NCBI GenBank assembly: GCA_025716815.1
Contig: JAIXMN010000008.1
Location: 930,001 to 994,000 of the forward strand
Length of the DNA stretch: 64,000 nt
DNA from: Dichotomocladium elegans
Taxonomy: Eukaryota > Mucoromycota > Mucoromycetes > Mucorales > Lichtheimiaceae
Direction: 5' to 3'
The notes beneath the pieces were generated by a model. That model was given only the letters and a program-made list of their open reading frames with translations, did not search any database and was not told where the DNA came from. Every line of letters begins with the position of its first letter. The stretch's first letter is position 1. This document shows positions 21,531 through 34,716 of the stretch, piece after piece. A program made the position numbers and the translations under genes.

Positions 21531-23363
21531 ACGCTGTGGTTAAATGGAATGCAACATTGGATAGTCCAATGAAGAGGTTCCTGGAGTAGTTGCAGTCCCA
21601 AAGATGCTGTCAGAGCTGACCATAAGCGTTGTAGCATTCGTTGGAGTAGGTATTGTTAAAAGGGTTTGAAAGCGCAACAGCGAGCATCCAAGAAAGGAAG
21701 AACGCGAAAAATGATAGAGGCAAATGAACTTAATTGGTTTTTATATCCGCTTTTTTAAGGCTCTCAAGCATAGAATGGGTAAATAGGAGGCTATGGATGG
21801 CTATTAGTTGTGATGGATATAGAGATGGAAGGAGCATTACTTTTAGTAACTTCATTTTGGTTCTTGGATAAAATGACGAAGGTGACTCCAGTCTGAACAA
21901 TGAAAGCTACTACGTATATAGACATATATACGTAGAGCATCTCATTGATGTAGCTGATAATAAAGGCCTTAATGCATGAAAGCAAAAGGTTGTACGTAAA
22001 CACGGTCTTTGCGGGGCTTATGTTTGTTAAACTATGGAGTAATTGAGTATTGGTATATCACCATACACATATTCAAACCATGGTCTGACATAAGCGGCTA
22101 CAGAGAGAACTGAAAATCCATATCGACAGTGCAGCAACGGAATGAAGGGTTTTTAGTGCACTGCGCGTGGCTCACAAAATGGGCTAGTTTGCTAGCGATA
22201 TGTATCTTCGCAGTGGTAGTGTTAGATCTCATATACCTAGAGCGTCACTGCCTCCGTCGCATTCTGGCAGGCTGTACTAACCTTGATTTGATGCGTTGGA
22301 GTTGAATACAGTTATACTGCGGCATTCCTGATGTGTATGATCATCAAGCAAATGAACATGTTTTCAATACATCTACGTTTCCCATTAGAAATATACGACC
22401 CGGTTATATTATTCGGTGAAGAACATTGTGGGATTTATGTTGAAGATATTGGTATATAGGAAGCATCGTGAAATAGAAACAATGAGTGTCATAGTGAGTT
22501 TTGTGAAAAGCAATATCATATGATACATCACAATTTTGCTGCAATATTCTCCACCAAAGAAGGTCATGATTGATTGACCCATAAATACTGGATGATCGAG
22601 AAATCTTCTCACTCATTGAACTTGCTTCCTGACACTCTTCTCCATGTTCTCTTCCAACATGGTGGCTGTAATACTGAATTCTTTCGTGTAATCTAGCATC
22701 CGATCCTCATATGTAGATCGATCAATCGTATCTACTTGATGAGCCATGGAAGAGAGGGGCTCCCTGGCATCCCTCCGCTCCTTCCCTCTGCTGCGTCCTC
22801 CCCCTCCCCACCTTACTGTTCTCCTTTTTCTCCTTCTTGTCCTCGTCCTCGTCCTTTTAAATTTTCCGTCTTGGTTCTCGCCAAGATACCCATGCTGCTC
22901 TTTGGAGACGAGTTAGTGAATGACAAAGAGGTTAAAATTTCCAGTTGTATAATGCATGACCATCTACCGGTGCAAAACCATTTCTGTACTGTTATGACAA
23001 TCTTTGTACAATTTATGCGAAATAAAGTATCTTGACGACTATGAAGTCGCACCAACCGCTGCGGCAATTGGAGCCGCATCCAGCGTCACTACTAGTTCAA
23101 CAACCATCACCGCAGCAATAACTGCAGCAACAGACTGTATCTCCAAATTACAGATCGATGCCTGCGCATCTCCAATAACATTATTATTAGCCATTTAGTA
23201 TAAATATCAATAGTTTCCAGTAAATAAAGGCAAACAATTTTCATATTTGAATCCCCGTTTCCCTTGACTGCTCATACGTTGCACTTCTCTAACTTTGCGC
23301 AGTGAACTAAAAAAATTATTTTTTTTCTTCGACGCTTTTTTTTAAACATTCGAGAGGAACACC
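21531..23363. other. Non-coding interval between the duplication and eIF5B
   Basis: No gene is recognised. 21.7-22.7 kb is AT-rich. A proline/serine-rich frame at 22736-23035 has no family features. The last 100 bases before 23364 carry T-rich runs and are the likely promoter and leader of the next gene. Confidence 0.45.
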
Positions 23364-26300
23364 ATGGGAAAGAAAAAGTCTGCCAATAAGAAAAAGGACG
23401 ACTATTGGTAAAATCCTAGTATACATTGAAAACGGATTACATAGTTTATTAATCATATTTAACTGACATCAGGGATAACGAGTTCGAGGAAGACACCGAG
23501 CTTGCCAATGCTGATTCGGATGAAGATACTGAACTATTCGCCAAGAAGGCTGCTTCATTTAGCGCGTTGGCTGATATGAACGATGACGAGGATGACGATG
23601 GGTAATATGACAGTGCGCCAATGCCATCTAAAAAGGCTATACACTGACATGGTCTTCGATTAGTTTGATGGCCATGGTCAGCCGTGCAGCAAAAACCAAG
23701 GTTAAGAAGAACAAGAAAAAGCAGTCCATTCCCGAGTCTGAAGACGAGGATGAACCTGCACCGCCGCCACCTGCTGTGGACGAAGAACTGGATGAAGAAG
23801 ATGATTGGTATAACCAGGGTCCCAAGAAGAACAATAAGAAGAATAAGAAAGGCGGTGCTGCTGCGTCAACGGCAGCTACTGCGGCTCCTTCTTCCCTCGC
23901 TGTCAGCGAAGAACCTCAGCGTATCCTAACAAAGAAGGAAAAGGAGAAGCTGAAGAAGGAGCGTGAGAAAGAAGCAAAGCGCTTGGCCGCTATAGAGAAG
24001 AAGAAGAAGGAAGCTGAGGAAGAGGCTGAATTGAACAAGCTCGCTGCTGCAAATGGTCATAACGTTGAGGAAAAGTCAAAGGCTCAACAGAAGAAGGAAA
24101 AGACCGCTGCGTCCACCCAGAAGAAAAAGGAAAAGCAAGCACAGCCTCCACCTGAACCTGTTGCTGCTCCAGCCCCAGCTGGAGCAAAAGGCAAGAAGAA
24201 AGGCCCCGCCGGTCTTGCTGCCCTGAGAGTAAGTCGCTGAAGAAATTTTGTCAGTGGAATCACTCAAATATTCTCTCGTTAGAAACAATTGGAGGCCCAG
24301 AAGGCTGCCGAAGAGGAAGCCAAGCGCAAAGAAGAGGAAGAGCGCCAGCGCAGGTTGGAAGAGGAAAAGAAGCGCAAAGAAGAAGAGAAGGCTATCAAGG
24401 AGCAACTTCGCCTGAAACGCGAGAAGGCGAAGGCCAAGAAGGAGCAGCTCAAGCAAGAGGGCAAATATTTGACGAAGGCCCAGAAAGAAGCTCAGCGAAG
24501 GGCTAAGTTGCGTACTGAGCAACTTCTCGCTTCAGGACATATCAAGATTGCTGCTTTTGAAGAAAAGGAAGACTCTGCCGAATCTACAGAGAGCGGGCAA
24601 AAGAAAAAACGCATCATTTATGAATCTAAGAAGAAACGCAAGGGACCTAGCAAGGAGGAGTTAGAGGCCAAGCAACGTGAAGAAGAGGAACGTAAGCGCA
24701 AGGAGGAGGAAGAAAAGAAGAGGCAGGAGGCTGAGGCCCAGGCCAAGGCCCAGGCCCAAGAAGAGGAGGAATGTAAGTTCTGGCGCCGGAATGCTGTTTG
24801 GCAGGGACAACTCACGACGAGTATGTATAGCCTCCGAGGACGACTGGGAAAAGGCCGCCGACTCCAGCGACGAGGAAGTTGGTACTAAGAAGGATGAGAA
24901 GGAAAATTTGAAAGATGAATGGGATGATTCGTCTGAGGATGAGGATGAGGGGAAGAAGGAAACGGAGGAGAAGGAATCTGAGGGAAAAGCTGCCACCAAG
25001 CCAGCTTCTGACAATGACTCTGAGGAAGATTCCGACGATGATGAAAGCTGGGATGAAGACGACTCCGATGAAGAACTCACCAATGCCCAAAAGGCTGCGC
25101 TCAAACGTAAAGAAGAGGCTGCTGCCCGTCGTGCTCAGCGTACGAAGGAAGCGATGGCTGCTCGCTCTAAGGATGATCTTCGCTCGCCTATCTGCTGTAT
25201 TCTTGGTCACGTCGATACTGGCAAGGTAATGTGATATGGATATATATCACGGCATATTAGGGTTCTAATAGGTCTTCAACATGATCCTCTAGACGAAACT
25301 GCTTGATAAAATTCGCCAAACCAATGTCCAGGAAGGCGAAGCGGGTGGAATTACCCAGCAGATTGGTGCTACCTACTTCCCTGCAGAGGCAATTGAGAAG
25401 AAGACTGCGATTTTAGGCAAGGATCGCGCAGAGAGTCTGAAGGTCCCTGGTTTGCTCATCATCGATACACCGGGTCACGAGTCATTCACCAACTTGCGAA
25501 GTCGTGGCAGTTCACTTTGTAATATTGCTATCTTGGTTGTCGATATTATGCACGGCCTTGAGCAGCAGACTCTCGAGTCGATTCGATTGCTGCGTGACCG
25601 CAGGACCCCATTTATTGTGGCACTGAACAAGATCGATCGTCTTTTCCAATGGCAGGCCACTCCCAACAATGGCTTCCAAGCATCACTTGCGAAGCAAAAG
25701 AAATCAGTCAAACAAGAGTTCGAGACCCGGGTTGAGAAGACAATTCTTGCTTTCGCCGAACAGGGATTGAACGCTGCTCTTTACTACAAGAACCCTAACC
25801 AATCAAAATATGTCTCACTTGTTCCCACTTCTGCGATCACGGGCGAAGGTGTGCCTGATATGCTCAACCTACTGGTCAACTTGACGCAGACTCGTATGAC
25901 CGAAAAACTTATGTATATTACTGAGCTCGAATGTACGGTTCTTGAAGTCAAGGTGATTGAAGGCTTAGGTACAACGATTGACGTTGTACTCGTCAATGGC
26001 TATCTGCATGAGGGTGACAAAATCGTCTTGTGTGGTCTGAACGGGCCGATTGTAACACAAGTCAGAGCGCTGCTTACACCCCAGCCTATGAGGGAACTGC
26101 GTATCAAATCGCAATATGTGCATCATAAGGAAGTCAAGGCTGCTTTGGGTGTGAAGATTGCTGCTCCTGATCTCGAAAAAGCCATTGCTGGTTCCCGCTT
26201 ATTGGTGTGCGGTCCCGACGACGATGAAGAAGACCTCAAGGAGGAAGTCATGTCAGATTTGACCAATTTGATGAACTCAATCGATCGTCAGGGCAAGGGT

Positions 26301-27041
26301 GTCTGGGTTCAAGCGTCAACTCTGGGTTCACTAGAAGCCCTGCTCGAGTTCTTGCGTTCCATGAAGATTCCTGTCTTTGGCATCAATATTGGTCCCGTGC
26401 ACAGAAAGGATGTTGTTAAAGCCGGTGTCATGCTGGAGAAAGCCAAGGAATATGCAGTCATGCTCTGTTTCGATGTCAAGGTCGAAAAAGAAGCAGAAGA
26501 GATGGCAGAAGAATTGGGCATCAAGGTCTTCAAGGCTGACATTATTTACCATTTATTTGACCGATTTGTTGAATACAGCAATGCCATGGTCGAGCAAAAG
26601 CGACGCGAACAGGCAGACCAGGCTGTCTTCCCTGTCATACTCAAGATGGTTCCCCGTGCGATTTACAACAAAAAGAACCCGATTGTTATGGGTGTTGATG
26701 TGATTGAAGGCTCTCTGCGTATTGGTACACCTATTTGCGTTGTACGGCCTAATGCAGAGGGTGTTCGTGAAGTCATTCCTCTCGGCAAGGTTACATCGAT
26801 GGAGCAGAATCATAAGCCAGTGGAAGTTGTCAAAAAGGGTGCTAGCGGTGGTGGTGTGGCCATTAAAATCGAAGGCGAGCCGACAAAGACCTTTGGTCGC
26901 CACTTCGAAGAAACAGACGAGTATTATAGCAAGATCAGCCGAACCTCGATTGATGTACTTAAGGAATCCTTCCGAAAAGATATGTCCAAGGAGGATTGGG
27001 CTCTGGTGGTGAAGCTCAAGAAGATTCTTGGCGTAGATTAA
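23364..27041 (+). CDS. eIF5B: Translation initiation factor eIF5B
   Basis: A GTPase that joins the 60S subunit to the 48S complex at the end of initiation. Exons 23364-23407, 23473-23601, 23664-24228, 24283-24772, 24831-25225 and 25293-27041 give 1123 residues, within the range of yeast (about 1000) and human (about 1220) proteins. The first 560 residues or so are the usual lysine/glutamate-rich disordered tail. The G domain follows: G1 GHVDTGK at the exon 5/6 junction, switch I near [13 protein letters not shown]3 DTPGHESF and G4 NKID. Domains II-IV follow, ending [11 protein letters not shown]. The start ATG lies in ACCATGG. Exon 5 has two in-phase acceptors nine bases apart (24822 or 24831). 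The yeast name is FUN12. Confidence 0.96.
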
Positions 27042-27599
27042 AAAAAGTATTACCGTTCTCCACCCTTTGTCCAACACTTTTTCTTTTTGCATCCTCCCAA
27101 ACCATCCCCAACCATAACACACACAGCACTCGTACACATCTCACACTCACAGATTCACAGAAGAAACTTACCTTTGTAATGTATACTTCCTTTTTCGAAA
27201 GCGTAAGAAGCATAACCGCTAATTTAGAACACTCTCGAACCATCGCCATTCGCATGAGAGCTATAATTTCTACGAGCCAGGTCGGGGTTCTTGACGAACC
27301 GGTTTGAATGGTTACTGTAGTTGGTGCATTCATTTGTGCTTGTCGTAGCATCCAAGCTTTTGATCGCATAATATTAGAGGAACGGCTATACAGTACAGAG
27401 TTCCTCCCTGTTATATTCGCTGTCCCATTCTTTCAACATCTTTGTCCTTTATCTTTCCCTCGAGAAGAGGTACGGTTCACATGGCTTAGAGTGATGTCCG
27501 CGTCGGTACCTCAAAACAAAACCGCCGAAAACAGTTGTTCATTCTCCTTCCCATTCCGCCCTACCCCCCGGCGCTTTCTTAATACTTAATTCGTACTTA
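27042..27599. other. Intergenic, eIF5B 3' end and promoter of the next gene
   Basis: A 558-base gap between two plus-strand genes. It is pyrimidine-rich and no separate gene is seen. Confidence 0.5.
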
Positions 27600-29628
27600 A
27601 TGGCAACTACGATGGCTTCCCCATTAATGGCAGCAGCTGGAACTTCTGCGTCTTCTCCCCTTTCTTCCAATCAAATGGAAAAACGTACGGCTCAACGGAA
27701 GAAGAAAGCCGCTAGAGCATGCATACATTGCCAAAAGGTATTTTCAGATACAGTGTGTCTCGTCAAGCCCTTCCTCACACAAACGCACGTCCACACACTT
27801 TAAACCTGTGATTATGCTCTCATGCTCGATTGACATTTAATGAAAGGCACATTTGACGTGTGACGATTGTAAGTATCTCATTCATAACCCACTGTCTTTG
27901 TCTGTTCATTGCGGCTATATTCTTTTTTTCCTTTTAGCGCGACCCTGTCAACGATGTATAAAACGAGACTTGGCGTCGACATGCACAGACGGTGCTCGAA
28001 AAAAGGCGAAATATTTACAAGACGTACATGGTAATGGCATAATCACCATTAATATCCTATAGGAAGCTCACACTCTCTACTGCAGAAAGCGTTATGAATG
28101 ATCACCGACAACAACGTGCGTCAACGTTGGAAATGCATCCATCCCACCAATCGCCATTCATGGCCCAAATTGGGCTTCCCCCTACAATAAATGCCGGTTC
28201 GCAGTCGACCGATTTGTCCGGCGTAGACAATAGCAGGGATGGGTCTATGGTTGATCCCCGATCGTTTGTAAATAACGGTGAGCTTCTTGTTACTATTTAT
28301 GTGATTGAGGGAACTGGATTGCATCGTCTTACCTGAGGAGGATGAAGGATCCCTAAATACCGCTGCACTTGGAGGTGCTAATGGTGCGCTCAATTATGGC
28401 TTTGGATCATCGGCTGCGAATCTCGAATATTCGTTCCTGTCAAGTATGTTGGGTACCAACATGGAATCGTTTCTCGATACGCATCCTCCAATAACGACGA
28501 CAGCAGCCCCCGCGGCACCGATACCAGACCTGTGGTCTTCATCGAACACGGCGCGATTTCAGCAGCAGCAGCAGCAGCAGCAACAACAACAACAACAACA
28601 ACAGCAACAGCAGCAACAACAATCTGTCAATCCATTCCCAGCCTTAACAGACAGTAGCCGATTGTTTCGCGCTCATAGCAACAATAGTGGCAGTGTGCTG
28701 GCGGCTCCGCTGGTACCTTCGCTTACAGCTTGTGGGGATGATGCGGTATTGGCCAAGGTTGAGACACCAGAGACACCGCCAATAACTCACTCGCGACGGC
28801 GCAATACGGCCGTTATGACCCCTGAGATGGCATACGCAAGTGCGACAAAACCGTTCAGTTATGCAGAAGGGTATCATTACCTTATTAATTATGTCCGGCA
28901 GAAGTAAGTCCATTTATATCGAGCTTCTGTCGGTCTTTTTCTATAACATGACAATATGTGTTCATAGGATGAGCCGCGAGAATCTGATGCGTATTAGCCG
29001 AGCATTGGCCTTATTTCGTCCAAGCGTGTTGGCATCCATGATGAACTTGACCGAAGACGATCTAATATTTACTGAGAAGTGTCTGCAGAGGACACTGCTG
29101 GTATGATCAGATGGGGAAGGAGCTGTTGTCAGCTCATAACATGCGGTTCTCACCGCTCTATGAAATAGGAGTACGAAAAGCTGATAAGTTACTCGGGTAC
29201 GCCGACAATGGTGTGGCGACGCACAGGTGAAATTGCGCTGGTTGGCAAAGAGTTTTCGCTATTGACGCAATGGTCGCGGGATGCATTGCTGAGTAAAAAG
29301 ACTTATATTTTTGAGGTGAGGGAAGAAAATTGAAGAGAAATTAGAAACGGAGACTGATAGTCTTCCACAGCTCATGAGCGATACTTCTGCTATTGAGTAT
29401 TGGGAGAAATATGCGTTGCATGCATTTGACAATACCGATTCGGCCGTATACAGTTCGTGTATCCTGATGAGCCCGACGAAACGAGCAGTGCCGTGCACAT
29501 TCTGCTTCACCATTAAACGGGACATTTTTGATTTACCCAGTGTGATTATTGGCAACGTAAGTACCATCATGCCTGAAGCCCTTTAGTTTACTCATCTTAC
29601 AACATAGTTCTTGCCTATACTCAGTTAA
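27600..29628 (+). CDS. Zn2Cys6 transcription factor of the ERT1/AcuK/RDS2 type
   Basis: Probable regulator of gluconeogenesis and non-fermentable carbon use, acting in the nucleus. Exons 27600-27737, 27847-27868, 27938-28030, 28086-28277, 28348-28903, 28968-29100, 29169-29315, 29371-29556 and 29608-29628 give 495 residues. The zinc cluster is split over three exons: CIHC, then HLTCDD, then RPCQRC and ending STC. The AHLTCD-RPCQRC pattern is typical of this subfamily. A long glutamine run is encoded at 28561-28622. The C-terminal third is PAS-like, with [19 protein letters not shown] and a conserved end IGNFLPIL spelled by the tiny last exon. The 28278-28347 intron has a weak acceptor and is the least certain. 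Which paralogue (ERT1, AcuK or AcuM) is not resolved. Confidence 0.88.
28561..28622 (+). repeat. CAG/CAA microsatellite coding for glutamine
   Basis: About 20 consecutive CAG or CAA codons inside the ERT1-like gene. Mixed codons suggest moderate age. Length variation would change the activation region only. Confidence 0.9.
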
Positions 29629-30290
29629 TACCTTTATCCTACCATCTATTTCGCATCTTCAATCTTTGTTTCCATCGTATTCCGAATTACAGTGCTCTTG
29701 TACTACCCTTGCCTGTATCTCTCCGGTCTGTCAGTCTTTTTCTCCCATGCGCATTTCCCCATGCCTCTTTGTATCTCGCCCACACCCGCCCTATTGCGAC
29801 GCCCTAGACATTAGCTCATCGAGTTTGATGTCCTGTCCGGCGTTTGTTGCTCATTCTTTGTTAATATTGTATATTTGTTCCTCCAATTGATTTTTTTTAA
29901 GAAAAAGAAATTCTTGTATGACCGGTCTGAAAAGGATGTTTTCCGGCAATGAATCGGTGAATCGGATAGCTCTTCCGGGAGAATAACGTTATTTCTTAAA
30001 AACGCACTTATTCACTGCCGGAAGTGATAGATGAGCCTGGAAATCAACTGAGAAGTCTAAAAGAATGGAGTCTAGAGAGCTCTTTGGTGGGATTCTGCAC
30101 GAGGATGAGAAGTTGAAACATCGTTAGCGAATTTCTCGACTTAACGGTCAGAGCAAGCAGAGGAACAGCGACCGTCACGAAGGTCCATTGTAGAGCACAC
30201 AATCGTTACATCTTTCCGAAAACCATATTCTAAAAAATAAAGTTCGAGGCTTGGTGTGCCTCTAGAATGTCTACTTAATATGGCACCATT
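29629..30290. other. Intergenic, 3' flank of the Zn2Cys6 gene
   Basis: Pyrimidine-rich to about 29900, then no recognisable coding sequence up to the next transposon relic. Confidence 0.45.
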
Positions 30291-30940
30291 CATCGCGAAG
30301 ACGGATTGGGGAATATGATCGATGAAGATGAAAAAGACGTTGTTATGCTGGATAGTGACAGTCATCTGTTTCCTGTGAAGATGACCACTGATTATGAAAA
30401 GTACTGTATATGGATTTGAACAGATGGTTATAACAAAGACTGGATCAAACGAAGAAAGACCGAGCAAGACCACAGCGCCAAACCCGTAAATCCTATCGAC
30501 GGTACCAAGATGCTGCAAAAATGTGCTTTTTTCTGGTGTACGAGAAAGGCATGTCAGTGCAGGTTGCGGCCTTACAACTTCAGCAGGGTCAAAAGAGCCA
30601 ACAGATCAGATTACGAAGAATTCACGTGGTGGTCGTCTTACAGCAGGGTCGCCAAACTAGTCGGACAGCATCAACAATTTCTGATTCCCTTGATTGATGG
30701 ACAGCTTTTGATGGTGCTGGACGAGGTCATAGCCAATTTAACAGAGAAATTGGTTGATCTTGACATCAAGAAAGGCGCTTTTCACTATTTTATGACTGAG
30801 AAATCCAGGATCAACTTGAAGCGAATCCGTTTCATTCAGTCGAACGAAACAGCTCGAAAAAGTAGAAGATCGACTTGCCTGGGTGACAGAAAAGCTGCAA
30901 TTAAAGTTGGCCAACTGAAAATGCAGATCTAAAACCAATA
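30291..30940 (+). pseudogene. IS630/Tc1 transposase relic, family C, N-terminal part
   Basis: Closely related to 44.63-45.16 kb. The early part is broken across frames. The frame at 30510-30932 holds VGQHQQFLIPLIDGQ, VLDEVIANLTEKLVDL and then INLKRIRFIQSNETARK, the usual second helix-turn-helix and linker of Tc1-like transposases. No DDE residues follow, so the right half is lost. Confidence 0.6.
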
Positions 30941-31167
30941 AGCATCCTTGCGATATTCTGGGGAATCATATCAAGAACAGGAAACACACCATCAGTACTA
31001 TTGTAGACCAGAAGATCGCTCTCAATGAAGATGGCTGAAAAGCCTCATGGATGTTATCAGCACTCTTGCGGGCAGTATGCCAAAAAGATATCAAGTACTC
31101 ATAATTGCCCGAGGTGGTAATATGAGATTACAAAATTTAATGAATAAAAAAGGCCAGAGACATACCC

Positions 31168-31536
31168 GTTAGCCAACAGAAGATGTCAGCCCCCTTCTTA
31201 CTCTTAACTTACCCCGAAGGTAGCTAGGTGTGCCATTGCGGAAGAGGGAGGAAAGGAAGGGTCTCGGGCTGTTGAGCGTCGACGGCGAATGTGACGGCGA
31301 TAGGGTTGGCGGAGGGAACGAAGAGGGACGACGACGGACCAACGACAACACCAGCGGCAGAAGCATCGGGGGAAGCAGACGAACAAAAGCTCCTCGACGA
31401 AGCCATGGTGAGAGACCTGCGCGGGGGCAGCCAAACCATGGTCCCTATCTTCTCCTCTCGAGGTACTTGAGTTAGGCTGATATCGTTATCTACAAAGGAT
31501 CCAGATATTAGAAGATTGCAGAATGGAACAAGGGTG
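31168..31536 (+). repeat. Dispersed repeat, copy A
   Basis: Similar to 32792-33010 at both ends. Both begin near GTTAGCCAACAGAAG/GTTAGTCAGCAGAAA, share AGGTGTGCCATTGC, and end near CAGAATGGAAC. Copy A has about 150 extra GC-richer bases in the middle. Together the two copies flank the reversed IS630 relic. Confidence 0.6.
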
Positions 31537-32690
31537 ACCTATTGCCTTTTACTTTGCTCTTAGTAACTGACCAATACTGCTCACTTTGATTGAATTCAGG
31601 CGAGTATTGTGAAAGATAAGCATCGACATTCTCGAGACTCCGTATTTAGAGATCTCCTCAGCCTTATGGATAGGTGCATTATCCATTACCAATAATGACC
31701 CTTCATATGTTCATACTTATCCATCTCGTCCATCGTAGCCTGAAGGAAACTGAGATAAGGCCCAGTTACAGTTCCGCTGCTTGTACCTTCAGATTCACCA
31801 GCCCTCTTTCTTTTCTTGATTGGTGGTTGTGAGAGACTCAAGCTCTTGTCTTTGATATTGTGACCATTGCAGGAATCCCTTTTGGACCACGCCATGCTGC
31901 GTTCCATGCTAATATGGAATCCAGACTCATCAAGGAAGATGCAATTTGTTCTAAAGTCGATGTCGGTCCTGTCCCATCAGCGCACCCAGTCAAGATGCTC
32001 TTGGATCTTCGCACCACTATTTCTGTCTACAGGCTGAAACCAAGCCATTTTCAATGACAAGTTGCATTCGTTCTTCATAAATCGACGGGGCGTTGATTTA
32101 GATACTTTGAGTCCCTCCAATCTCTGGAGCAGTTGCTCTAGGGCAATGGATGCATTCTCATCAACGCATTCTAAATAACACTCTTATGCTCTTCATTGAG
32201 AATACGCGAATGACCCCTTGCTTTAACTTTTTTAAAGATGCTGTCAGGGCTTTTCTCGCACTGTAATGTCTACCACTGCGCTGAACGAACATGGATTCCT
32301 AATAGCTGATGCGCTCAAGACCTTCTCAAACATTCAGTTTGAAAAATCTGACCTTGTCGTGGTCACTGTACGCTGTGTAACTTCGTTTCTTTCATCCGAA
32401 TGTCGGTATCCTTTCGCTTGGAATATGTGTTGTAGTAAGATCAGAGTGATCTCTGCAAGATATGCCACGCAGGTATTCAGTGCGAACACAAACGGATTGC
32501 AGACAATACATTTCTTCATCAACGACATGACCTTGGTCATCTTCGTGAAGGAATAGGGTGCCATTTCAGAATGTAAAAGTGTACAAGCGACATGTCTCGG
32601 TGGATGCATGTGACATTTGATTTGTCATCATGCGTATTCTGGGCAAAACGCGATCCTATTTTTGTGATCCTGCGGCTTCAGAACTGGCAG
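31537..32690 (-). pseudogene. IS630/Tc1 relic, family A, reversed copy
   Basis: Same family as 1236-2722, on the minus strand. From the right it has the terminal-repeat-like sequence (about 32651-32690), the shared leader (about 32395-32560), a helix-turn-helix part, the first acidic site in FLDESGFHI near 31920, the PPIKKRKR linker and the second acidic region in MKGHYW near 31690. The final block near 31.55 kb is degraded. Several stops and frame changes make it inactive. Confidence 0.65.
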
Positions 32691-32791
32691 GGATACGACT
32701 TTGATTTTGGAAAAGAGTACATGTTTCAAGTTTGGTCTCCTTCTGAAACGTTTTCTTAGAACATTATTTTCAAATGTCCCACGAAGATAGG

Positions 32792-33010
32792 CGTTAGTCA
32801 GCAGAAAGTATCCGCCCTCCTTCTTCCTCTTCAACGTACTATGAAGGTAATTAGGTGTGCCATTGCAGCGGCTAAAGGGTCGGAGAAAGAAAGAGGAGAA
32901 ACGACGGCAAACGATGGTGGAAGCCCTCCCTTCTCGAGCACTTGGGTTAGGTTGATAGTCTATCTACGGAGGATGAAATATTAGAATATTCCAGAATGGA
33001 ACCAGTTGGT
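32792..33010 (+). repeat. Dispersed repeat, copy B
   Basis: Shorter partner of 31168-31536 in the same orientation, about 100 bases right of the IS630 terminal repeat. Confidence 0.6.
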
Positions 33011-34716
33011 ATGATAGGACTGTATACTGTTCAAGCCACAAGACAGGAACCATGTTGCCAGAGATAAATATTTGTCTATATCGTTGTGTTTCTTGAATTC
33101 AATACGCCGCTAATGATTTCCATTTGCGCCAAAGTCCGGAATGATGTAAACAGAACCTGCGACAAAGGTAGTTGTTGTGGGAAACTGCGGGCGTCTGCTC
33201 GTCTCACCAAACTGCAATGACACCGGTATGCGCCCACATGCCATATCAGAAAATAAAGCGGGGAAATATACTGATTTTTATTGGCTCTCTACAAACCAGT
33301 TTTCCCTAAAGCCTGTCTGGTGTCCGGTCTACAGGATCATCGGCTGTCGCCTGCATACAGAACTCGTGAAGACCAAAACCGTCCGGAATCGGCGGATACC
33401 TACTGCATCGGCAAGTTCGAGCGCTCGGACATTCTCATCGCGCATCAACCCGAAGTGCATTGTTGCGTTCCGGTAATGCTTGCTTGCACCCTGGACCAGG
33501 AAGTAGCCGATGATGCTACCAAGTTCCTCTGACGTTGAGTATTCATCCAGGATAGATCCGGAAGCACGATCTTCAAAATGGCTGCATTTCTTGTTGATTT
33601 CCTTTTTTCACATGCTTCTCAACAGGCTCTTGATGGCATCAGTTCGCGGATAGTTCTCTGGCGCATTGGCTGCTTTTCCAATCCAATAGTGGAGCTATTT
33701 GACCGTTGCTCTCATATTCTGCTCAACGGTATTGGATCCGATAATAACCTTGGAAGCGTCCATCTCAGGGTCAACTTCACCTTCGAGGTTCTTTCTTTTG
33801 TTGGTGCGATATTGTCTTCGATAACCCTTTTCCATTCAAAACGTCCTTAGTGTTGGACTGTCGAATGATTAAAGAACTATTAGCTCTTCCTTGAGGAACA
33901 TGTACAGTTTCAACCTGTCGTTATGAATTTGTTATCTTCGTCAAATCCCTTCTTGTTCGCAACAGGTAAGAAATTCGTCTCGCTAGAATAAAAAGAAGCA
34001 TTTGTATTTGTTATCTTGGTCAAATCCCTTCTTGTTCACAACAGGCAAGAAATTCGTCTCGCTAGAATAAAAGAAATATTTTGCTGTCAGAATAAACTTC
34101 CATCTTCATCTCATCAACGTGTCGCAACAACAATCCAACATCGCTTCCTCTTCCGTCATGCCCTTGCTTAGATATATCCAGCTTCAGACGGACATGCAAC
34201 AAGTTGTTGAGGATACCCTTTGGGAGGTGGAGAGGCCTCTAATGGAAAAGACGAAGGTAGCGTATTATCCAAGCAAAACCACCAGCACGGCGATTGAGGT
34301 GACTAAATCCTGTCGGGACGTATCGGATGAAGGATCGTTTAGACCATAGTCCTTTTGAGAACCGCGACTAAATAGGGTGTAGAGGAAGTACTTTAACAAG
34401 TGCAAGTGTCACGCAACGCAAGCGGACATGGAAGCATATTCCTGACTGTATGTAGGTGCAAGGATGATGGTAGACAGAATATCTGATGATGCTTCCATTC
34501 GCTGAACCACAGAAAATGTACACCTTTGCGTTCAGGTTTGTATCATGCTTAAAAGTAAAAGACTTGTCTTTTTGGGTTAGGACTCAGGTCTAAGACCTAC
34601 ACCACCAACTGATTACTATGCTCTACATGGTGAGCCAGCTTGGGCCGGTGTTTTTTGGCCTAGAAAAGGGGGCCAAAAATCTCGAAACAAGGTTAGCCCC
34701 CTCTTTTTTCCGCAGC
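33011..34716. other. Interval with unassigned coding-like remnants and a 79-base tandem duplication
   Basis: The frames at 33177-33850 contain cysteine-containing blocks such as EVHCCVPV and a long C-terminal stretch, but I recognise no family; a decayed transposon gene is likely. At about 33927-34084 a 79-base sequence is present twice in tandem. A short frame at 34119-34349 has no recognisable motif. Confidence 0.4.

Noticed and set aside
22736..23035. 99-codon proline/serine-rich frame
   Set aside because: No family features and biased composition.
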